From positions 186,001-250,000 of the forward strand of contig CAYFNF010000003.1 of the NCBI GenBank assembly GCA_964344485.1: a stretch of DNA of 64,000 bases, in the 5' to 3' direction. The notes below the pieces were generated by a model that worked only from the letters and a program-made list of their open reading frames with translations, did no database searches and was not told where the DNA came from. This DNA is from CAYFNF01 sp964344485. Its GTDB lineage: Bacteria; Patescibacteriota; Patescibacteriia; UBA9570; XYC2-FULL-38-9. A program made the translations under genes and the position numbers. Below are positions 43,099 to 51,349 of this stretch, piece by piece (position 1 is the stretch's first letter; the number at the start of each line of letters is the position of its first letter).

Positions 43099-46000
43099 GA
43101 CTCCTTCAGTGAAGTTCACCTCTACAAAGACTTTCACGAAGTACGTATCTTCAGGGAACTCATGTGCGATATTTGGCCCGATCACTGTCTGGAAGTGCAT
43201 CCATTGGCCCGCAGTCATTGTCGAAGTGTCATTAGATCGACCGTCTCCTTCATACGCTGCGATTGCGTAATCTTCTGCAGTATCCGTTGCAATATCTCCA
43301 GATACGGTCAATTCATTACCGCTCGAGTCGTAATAGAGTAATCCGATAGCGAATTTATTATCCACATCATCGGTATACACGTTACCGCTCAGTGTGTAAT
43401 AGGAGTTTGCGTCTACTTCATACGCTTCATCCGGACCGTACATACAGAAGGAAGAGGTTCCATCGTTTGATATACGGAACGAGTATGCCCCATCAAAGAC
43501 GTAATCTGCATTACGTTCTAAGGTATCACAACCACCTGCAACTCCGTATCCGGCCGCTGTTTCATAATTGGTTGAAGCAGGTAAGTCTGCCCAATGGTCA
43601 GGAATACCGTCTCCTTCAGGAGAGGTTGGGTCATCTTCGTCTTGAATGTCTGCTTCAAAGCTACCGTTGGTGACGATTTGATCGAAGTATGGATCTGGAT
43701 CTAAGTATAATGTACATCCGTCATTAGAACTATCACAGAGTCCAGCCCATCCATGTGTGTCGCTGGTATCACAATCTGAATCATCAGCACATGCATCTAA
43801 ATTATTTTCTCCTCCGAGACATGTACCGTGGAAACATTCTCCCTTCCATGCAGTAACACATCTATAGGTACTAGAATCTCCATCTGCTGCTGGACAGTCT
43901 TCATCATTGGAGCACAATTTTCCTTCACGTAATCCACCGTTACAGACAGGTCCCTTAGGCTGTGAAGGTGCAGCATCAGTGTCTTCGTTTTGTAATGGAC
44001 ATGCATCTTCAGTATCTTTAATGTACCACGCTCCATCACTAGAGTCGTATTCACAGTACTTATCACCAGGATCCTTGAAGTACTCTTCTGAACCGTCGCT
44101 GCTTAACCATGAAGAACACTCTCGTTGCTGTTCCTGACAGAGAATGGAGTCATATGAATCTGGATCGTTTAAGAGGTAAAGTTCAGCGATCGATTCTACT
44201 TCATCATATGCATCCAAGTCTGGTTCACCAAGGTAGGAACACCCGGCTTCGTCCTCTCCACAGATTGCAGAGTCAATAAGTGCATACTGGGTGACAGCAT
44301 CTGTGTCCACGATCACGTCGTCTTCATTGTATTCATTATCACCGTTATATAGAGTGTAGTATGGAGTGTCTGAGTTATTGGTTTCGATCAACGCTTCACA
44401 ACCAACAGAGTTTTCATCACAGAGGTTAACGAATGATTTCAAGTAATGAGTTGAACTATCAGTATCCAGGTACTTCTCACATCCTTCGTATCCGTTACAG
44501 GTGTCTGCGGTGTTGAGTATTAAGTAATGGCTATGGTTCTCTTGAACTTCAATGTTATCAATATAGACTGTACCAGAACCGTTGTTAGTAATACCAAGGA
44601 CCTCATCTTCATATACTGCATCTAGTACTGCTGGCCCCACGATATACCGCCTCCACTCGTCACTGAGTTCAACCGAACTATCGAGGTCTAGTGATGTTCC
44701 GCCGGTCGCTGAGCTAATGTACAAGCTAATGGTATCGCCAGTTGTGTCTGCTTTTGCCCAGAACGATCCGATATAACTACTTTCAGCTTCAACATTTTCA
44801 CTGACGTCAGTTTCTGCAGAGACTCCAGCAGCAAGGGACATGGACTGTCCGATATTTGCTGTCACGGTTGTGGAAGAAGAGCCACCGCCGTCCCAGATAG
44901 AGTCATCAAAGTCATCAGATGTCACTGTCTGTACTGCGCCTGCTTGAGAACCGCGATACTCACGACAAAGATTCTCGGCTGCACTACAGGTCTCACTTTC
45001 ATCAGGAATCGTGTAGTAGTATCGTCCATCCAATGAATTTCGGTACGCTTCACAATCCGCTGACACCGTGATGGTCTCGGACATGTATCTAAAGTAGTTG
45101 TTACCGTCACTATCCCAGAACTCTGCACAATCCGCATCTGTTGCTGGATCACACGTAGTAGTTCCCGTAACGCTATCAATACAGTCTGCTTGTGGGCTCT
45201 CTGCGGTGCCGGTGTAATCGTAGATATCTAAATTGGTACACGGAGCACCGTCTGCGTCACTCTTCTTCATCTCCCAGGAACGCAGTTGGTATCCAGTAAT
45301 GTCGTCGCCTTCAAAAGTATAGAAGATCTTCAGTTCACCGTCGTCTTCTTGTTGTGTGGTCGGCATCACGCACTGACGGATATATTTATAGTAGTTGACT
45401 GCTTCTCCGCCAGCTGCCTCTTCGTCAACATTAATATACTCTTCACAACCCACTGCTGATGCTGAACACGTGGTTGCGGTTGAAGGAATAATAGAGATGG
45501 ATTGTAGACACGTTGAACCAGAGCCGTACAGTGCCACACACTCTGAGGTAGTGTTACACGCAGTGGTAGTGCTGTCACAGTAGTATCCGGTTCTGTTGGC
45601 CACTGCTTCTTTAAAACTGTCTGTTAATGCGCCTGGTGCGCTAAACGTAGAGATATCTTTAATTGGAGCGCTGTACGGAGTTTCTACTTCAATGAAGTGA
45701 TCACACCCAACGTACTGCTCCTCACATTGTGAGCACCCTGGATCAGAGTAGTCGGTTCCGTTCCCACAAACATCTGAGAGGTAATTGGTGATGATGCCAG
45801 GAACATCGATGTCGCTCTCACCGCTACGTGGATCGTAGAGATCACAACCGATCTCTTCTACCTCACAGGAGTTCATCTCATTAGTGTTATAGTAGATCAT
45901 CTCTTCGTGATAGTCCGAATGCGTGGTCTGAGAGACGTTCTCTTCTAACTTAACTCCGTCTAATGCGAGTTCACAATTTGCTGCTTGTTCAAAACCGACT

Positions 46001-48771
46001 ACCACTGTTGTCTCTGTGATCGTATCATCAAACGTCACCACATCAGCGGTCATGTTCTCATACACACCAGCAGCAGTATAGGTTTGTTCTACTTTATATG
46101 CATCTAAGCTGGTGCCAGTGACTCCATCTGGTGCTACCCAGTAGTTGGCGGTACAGTCCGTACCAGATGCGTTCAATGCAGCGAATGATAGTGCGAATGA
46201 TCTGTTGGCTAGCGGTTGCCCTGTATCGAAGCGTGCAATGATAGAGCCCTCCACTCCAGTAGAACCGTATGATGGGTTGCTGTTCAAGTCTTGCAACTGC
46301 AAGCCAACGTTTCCATACAATGAAGAGTTGGTTGCACGTACTGCAACATCATCAGCAAGCTCCCATCCGTAACAGTAGTGCCCACTTGGGTCGTAGTCTG
46401 TACATGCTTCTCCGGCTAGTGTTGGATCACTTCCATTTCCTGCGGATCCGTAGTATCCAAATGAGTAATAGGTGTAGGTGTTTGCGTCAGTTTCATCGGA
46501 CTCTTGTAAGTAATTCAGCGCATCGTCGGATTCTGCGACAAACTCAGCAGTATCTCCAGCACCATCATCATACGCAAAGTGCTCGAAGCTTCCATTGAAT
46601 AGAATATTCTGACCGCCTTTTACTTGAATAAACTCTGTACATCCTATTGCATCAGAGTCACACGCTGTTGCGTCACTATCAAAAGAGATCGCAGCGTCTA
46701 CTCCAGCAGTGTCTTCTGTTTCTGTTCCGAGTGTACATTCGTACTCTGAATCAGTGGTACAAGTGAATCCGCTTTCTAAAATGTCACACGTATCTGTCGC
46801 ATCATCAGGGTTGGCACACGAACAGGTCAGTGATGTTGCATCATACGTTGCTTCTGAACTATCACACGTCACATAGACCTCGCCTTGTCCGGAACACTGG
46901 AATGCAGCATCTACTTCGTTATAGACCGTACAAAGCCACTCACAACCAACGTTATCAGAAGTACAGTCGTTGTAGTTTACGGTATTCGTCAGCAAGGAGT
47001 ACTCCTCTTCGTTCTCAGTATTTTCAAAAATAGTACACGATGCTTGATAGGACGGACAGTCGTCTCCGTCAAACTTATAGTTCGGTTCATACTTTGTACA
47101 GTATCCGTACTCTTCACAGAATCCAGTGTCGTCTTCTGCTAAACAGGTCTTTGGATCAATACAACTGGTCAAACGATGGACAATGCGCTCTTCTGGAGTG
47201 TAATCACCACCGTCCATATCCATATACTCATCCGCAGCAAGAATTGGACCGTACCCTTCTAAATTACACCATACATCAGGCGCTTTTAGCACCCAGTACT
47301 TATTAATCATTCCGCATCCCCATGTCCAATCTGTCTCTGAACACTTATCATACATATCTATCATTGATTGTAGTGAATACGTGGAGCCGGATTCATAGTC
47401 GCGTATATACTCTGCTGCAAGCTCCCATCCTACGGGAAGGACGCCGTAGTATCTGAGAATACTAATATTACGATGAGAGATCCCTTCTTCTGGGCTCATG
47501 ATCAAACTACCTTGATCACCGTATGCAAATGAGGTTGCTCCATCTAAAATCCCTTGGTCCAGAGCTTCTTGTATTGTGAGCTGCTCATCAATAGCTAAAC
47601 GGAAACTTTCGTTTAACACACAGTTTGTGACATCCGCACCTTCGTCCGGACAGTTTGCAAAGTGAGAAAGGATATCAACTGTTCCACCAGTATTAAACTT
47701 TGCGGTCTTAAACTCCGCATACGTCTCTTCTGCTCCTGCGATACCCGCACTGGCTGACACAGTCGAACCGCCGCCGTACGTCGTGGACTCTGACACATCT
47801 GTCTCGGTGAAGAATGAGATAATACCACTGGTGGCACGTTCTAATAGTTTCGACGCTAAGGTGTTAATAAATACCGACGCTGCATCTGCGATGATGTTGT
47901 CAGTCTGAATCATCTCTCCGTCAGCTGATTGAGCAATGCGAGCCTCCATCTCTGCTTCTAACGCAAACGCTGGGGTCTGAATATACTCAGAAACTTTCGC
48001 GGTTTTATCTTTGGCTCCAGACTGAATACGCTCTAATGTGGCTTTACGTTCTGCAGCGGTCTCAGTGCCCATGGCTTGATCTACAGCTGACAGCATGGAT
48101 GACAACCCATTCTCACCTACTTCATAACTGGCTTGTACATCTACTAACGCTTTTGGATTATCCATCATCTGCACTGCCATATCGTAGTAGTAGTTCGCGG
48201 TATCTTGGAACTCTTGCCGGATTTCAGACAGCGAACAGGTTGGCTCATACGGTTCTTTTGCAAGCAGCTTCGGCAGTGTCAGTTTTAACTGCAGCGCTTC
48301 GAGTTCGGGCAGATCACAAAGATTAAATTCAAAAAACCCGTTATGCGCGGCTAACGAATTCAAAAACTCTCCAGCCGCGGCGTCCCCACTTTCTTGCAGC
48401 CACGTCCCGGCGTCTTTCGTAAATAGCAAGGGTTTTTGATTCTCATCACCAGACCCGATCCAAACAGCAGTTTCATATGCTAACTTCTCCAGCATAGAAC
48501 GGAGAGCATTCTTAATACCAATCTTCGCTGCTGTTACCAATCCGTAGAAAATTTTCTCTAGAATATTCTTAATAGTATCAGGTACACTCGCACTAATTGC
48601 CCACTGTGCATGTGCTGGTTGAGGCGCAATGATCCCTACAACACCCGCAGAGATACCTATTACAACAACAGGTGAAGCAAATGTTAGGACAGCAAAGATG
48701 CTGGCAAGGAATTTTTTAAAACGATACTGTGGTCGTTTTGGTTCCTGTTGTGGTTCGTCGTAAGGAGTCAT
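43099..48771 (-). CDS. Giant Cys-rich surface protein (N-terminal part, broken at assembly gap)
   Basis: 1,891 residues to the gap; together with the downstream part the protein exceeds 3,400 residues. A short Pro-rich cytoplasmic start is followed by a signal/anchor (about 22-52, ending PAHAQW, a plausible AHA cleavage). Residues 55-330 are a helical domain without Cys clusters. From about residue 520 onwards it is packed with short Cys modules (CSETDWTWGCGMINK, CAEDDTGFCEEYGYC) and lectin-like beta domains (TGQPLANRSFALSFAALNASG; DTISLYISSATGGTS), which resemble carbohydrate-binding or laminin-G-like folds. It is co-transcribed with the EF-hand-like protein upstream (26 bp apart). It is likely exported and oxidised by the DsbA-like protein. 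Confidence 0.8.
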
Positions 48772-48797
48772 TGGTATATATATAAATATTTTTTATA

Positions 48798-49754
48798 TTA
48801 TTCTTCGTCTGTTTCGCCCGACGATTCTTTGGAGGATCCGCTTGCGCTTCCACTAGATGAACCAGATTCGGAAGATCCTGAAATGATCTCTTGCGCTGCT
48901 TCTTCGTCATATTCAAACTCTGCGTTTTCAATGTCGTCCTGTAGGAGCAACTGTTCCATGGCTTGATCAATGGCTTCGTTAAAGATGTCATTGATCGTGT
49001 CATCATCCAGTGCATTAATCGACGCTTCGTCCATTCCTGACTCCAACAACCACTGTTTCTTTTCATCGATGGACATGTTTCGGATGTTCTCTGCTTCTGC
49101 TTGAACATTCGCAAACGCATTTGAGCCTTGATCCACCTCTGTCATGGTTTCATCGAAAATCTGCTGGAGAGTCGCATCATCTGTTTGATCTAAAACGTCT
49201 TGTGGAACTCCATACTGTAGAAGTGTGCTTCGCAGTTCATTCATGTCCACATCTTCACTCGTATCTGTACTGCCAAGTGTGGAATCAGGGTTTAAATCAG
49301 CATATGCTTGCTCAGCTGCTGTTGCTTCACTTCCATACCCGCCAGTACGTTCTTGGGCACATGCGGACCCTGCTGGACAGTTCGGGTCTGTACCATCTGT
49401 AATCTCTCTGCTATCGACAACCCCGTCAGAGTCTGAGTCTGATAGATACGGGCTTGTTGCATAGATGTATAACTCGTCAAAATCGCTCAAACCGTCTTCA
49501 TCCGTGTCCTGCGTTTGCAGTTTCGCCATCTCTTCACCCTCAAGAGTCCCGGTAAAAGGGTCTACTTCTTCATTTGCCTTGCGTTCTTCGTACGCAGCAA
49601 TGCGTGCACGAGACGCTGCAAACATGCGGTCTGGTGCAAAAATATGCCAGCGCATCTGAAAAATTCCGCCGGCAATAACAAAAAAACCTATTACACCCAC
49701 CACCCAGACAGAAAGTCTGTCTATATCAACTTTTTTGCCTTTATTATCAGGCAT
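48798..49754 (-). CDS. Membrane-anchored protein with EF-hand-like Ca-binding motifs
   Basis: 318 residues. One helix (about 14-33) anchors the chain. Near residue 78 a TSP3/dockerin-like run DTDEDGLSDFDELYIYATSP...SDSDSDGVVDSREITDGTDP contains two Asp-rich loops of calcium-binding type. The rest is acidic and helical (residues 160-290) with a Ser/Gly-rich tail. The family is not recognised, although Asp loops of this kind are common in exported adhesins. It is the first gene after the strong promoter at 49790 and is followed by the giant gene, suggesting a partner or anchor for that protein. Confidence 0.75.
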   Translation of the reverse strand: MPDNKGKKVDIDRLSVWVVGVIGFFVIAGGIFQMRWHIFAPDRMFAASRARIAAYEERKANEEVDPFTGTLEGEEMAKLQTQDTDEDGLSDFDELYIYATSPYLSDSDSDGVVDSREITDGTDPNCPAGSACAQERTGGYGSEATAAEQAYADLNPDSTLGSTDTSEDVDMNELRSTLLQYGVPQDVLDQTDDATLQQIFDETMTEVDQGSNAFANVQAEAENIRNMSIDEKKQWLLESGMDEASINALDDDTINDIFNEAIDQAMEQLLLQDDIENAEFEYDEEAAQEIISGSSESGSSSGSASGSSKESSGETDEE

Positions 49755-49789
49755 GGATCTGGCGCCATTATTATTGATTTTACGAAATA

Positions 49790-49818
49790 ATTATATCAGA
49801 TACTTTCGATTTCGTCAA
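49790..49818 (-). promoter_or_regulatory. Strong promoter of the giant surface protein operon
   Basis: Read leftward, TTGACG (49818-49813), 17 bp, TATAAT (49795-49790) with extended TGA. The start near 49783 leaves a leader of about 29 nt to the ATG at 49754. Confidence 0.8.
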
Positions 49819-49821
49819 ATC

Positions 49822-50646
49822 TCAAATTGCTTCTATTTGCTCGCGGAGCTGCTCCCACTGTTCTAATGTTAGCTCTTGCGCGCGAACTGTCGGTTTTAGA
49901 CCAGTTTGCTGCAAAGCTTGCGCAGCTTGTTCTTGAGAGATCTGCAGTCCTGCATGAATATTATTATGTAGTTGCTTGCGTTTAGAAGAGAAGCCGGTCT
50001 TTACTAGTGATAGGAGCTTCTTGGGGTCTTTTGAGAGCGGTTCTTGTCGAAGTTGTAGCTTGATGATTGCACTATCTACTTCTGGAGCAGGGTAAAAACT
50101 GGATGCTGGCACTAACTGAACGATCGAAGCCTGTGCAAAACACTGCACTGCTACTGAAAGTACACTCATCTGGCCTGGCTCAGCTACAACATGTTCCGCG
50201 ACTTCTTTCTGCACCATCAACACTGCAAGTGAGGGAGATGGATGGTGTTCAAAAAAGTTACGCAGCACCCAAGACGAGATGCTGTACGGTAAATTCGACA
50301 CTAATTTGTATTCTTTGTGTTGCAAACCAGCTTGTTCCATGTGAAAGGTCCTGATATCTTGACTCACTGCTTGAATGTTTGCTTGCTGGGCAGCGATCTT
50401 CTCTAAAGCTGCGAATATCTTGTGGTCTTGCTCTACCGCGACGACCTTCTTTGCATGTTTCGCGAGTTCTAGAGTGAGCACACCAAACCCTGGACCGATC
50501 TCCAATACTGTATCATCAGGCTGTAGGTCAGCTGCACGCACGGATGCGTCTACCACTGATTGATCAATCAGAAAATTCTGCCCTTGCTCTTTGCGCGGAT
50601 CAATGTGGTATTTCTTTAATAAGTATGTTAACTCTTTTTTGTTCAT
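49822..50646 (-). CDS. rsmA: 16S rRNA adenine dimethyltransferase KsgA
   Basis: 274 residues, normal for KsgA/RsmA. Motifs: HIDPRKEQGQNFLIDQSV at the start, SAM site DDTVLEIGPGFGVLTLELAK near residue 45, catalytic SNLPYSISSWVL near residue 116, and the FYPAPEVDSAIIKL block near residue 187. The enzyme dimethylates the two adjacent adenines at the 3' end of 16S rRNA in 30S maturation. Its ATG lies inside an inverted repeat arm (50645-50674), so hairpin folding of the intercistronic element could affect translation. It follows tsaC and leuS on the same strand. Confidence 0.95.
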   Translation of the reverse strand: MNKKELTYLLKKYHIDPRKEQGQNFLIDQSVVDASVRAADLQPDDTVLEIGPGFGVLTLELAKHAKKVVAVEQDHKIFAALEKIAAQQANIQAVSQDIRTFHMEQAGLQHKEYKLVSNLPYSISSWVLRNFFEHHPSPSLAVLMVQKEVAEHVVAEPGQMSVLSVAVQCFAQASIVQLVPASSFYPAPEVDSAIIKLQLRQEPLSKDPKKLLSLVKTGFSSKRKQLHNNIHAGLQISQEQAAQALQQTGLKPTVRAQELTLEQWEQLREQIEAI

Positions 50647-50797
50647 AAGCGTATATCAGTGTACTTTTCTGCGAGCTGAGGCGACAGAGCGACCATGGTG
50701 TTTCGCAGAGCGAAACGAGCGACCGAGCCGACGCAGCGTAGCGCACAACGGTGGTGTGCGCAAGCGGTCGCAGAAAAGTATACTGTATTACGCTTAT
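50645..50797. repeat. Palindromic element, copy B, spanning tsaC stop and ksgA start
   Basis: Two 30-nt arms (50645-50674 and 50768-50797) are inverted copies with 26 of 30 matches, starting ATAAGCGTA and ending TACTTTTCTGCGA. The left arm includes part of the ksgA ATG and the right arm the tsaC stop. Inside are hairpins GTTTCGC-AGA-GCGAAAC and GCGCACA-ACGGTGG-TGTGCGC, plus the core shared with copy A at 38143-38257. It fills the whole 147-bp intergenic space. Confidence 0.85.
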
Positions 50798-51339
50798 AGA
50801 GAAATAGTTCCCTGTCGTATCACTTCAACACTATCATCTGTACATCGCACCACCGTAGAAGTCGCAACTTCTGGAAGCTCACCTACATCAATCCAAATAT
50901 CTGCTGCTCTCTTTCCTAGTTGATCTCGAATGCCTTGCGTGGTATAGGTTGGTGGATTCCCTGATTTATTTGCACTGGTTGCAATGATCGGTTTACCGAC
51001 TTTTTCTGCTAACAATCGCGGTACTTCATGGTCGGGTACACGAATGGAGAACTGATCATCCACTGCAATGGACAACGGCCCTGGCCAGTGTTGCGCAGCA
51101 AGTTCAAGTGCTTTTTCATTTAACTCAAAGTGCTCTTGTACTTGCTCTAAAGAACTTGCGACTAAAGTAAACTTGCGATCTGTCCGCGCTTTCACTTGCA
51201 TAATCCGATCAATAGCTTTCTGATTCTCATAATCGCAGCCGATACCATACGCGGTTTCAGTCGGAAAAATGACAACGCCTCCGGATTGCATAAGAATCGC
51301 GGCGTCTTCTATGGTCTGTTCAAGTGCAGGATCGTTCAT
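50794..51339 (-). CDS. tsaC: YrdC-like L-threonylcarbamoyladenylate synthase
   Basis: 181 residues, the short YrdC/TsaC form without the C-terminal Sua5 domain. Key motifs: GGVVIFPTETAYGIGCDYENQKAIDRIMQVKARTDRKFTLV (lysine/arginine ATP site KxR) and TSANKSGNPPTYT near residue 120. It makes threonylcarbamoyl-AMP, the first step to t6A37 in tRNAs reading ANN codons. Other t6A genes (tsaB, tsaD, tsaE) are not in the window. It lies 10 bp after leuS on the same strand. Confidence 0.93.
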   Translation of the reverse strand: MNDPALEQTIEDAAILMQSGGVVIFPTETAYGIGCDYENQKAIDRIMQVKARTDRKFTLVASSLEQVQEHFELNEKALELAAQHWPGPLSIAVDDQFSIRVPDHEVPRLLAEKVGKPIIATSANKSGNPPTYTTQGIRDQLGKRAADIWIDVGELPEVATSTVVRCTDDSVEVIRQGTISL

Positions 51340-51349
51340 AATTCCTCCT

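Noticed and set aside
43078..43100. Frameshift within the giant gene
   Set aside because: It coincides with the ten-N gap of unknown true length.
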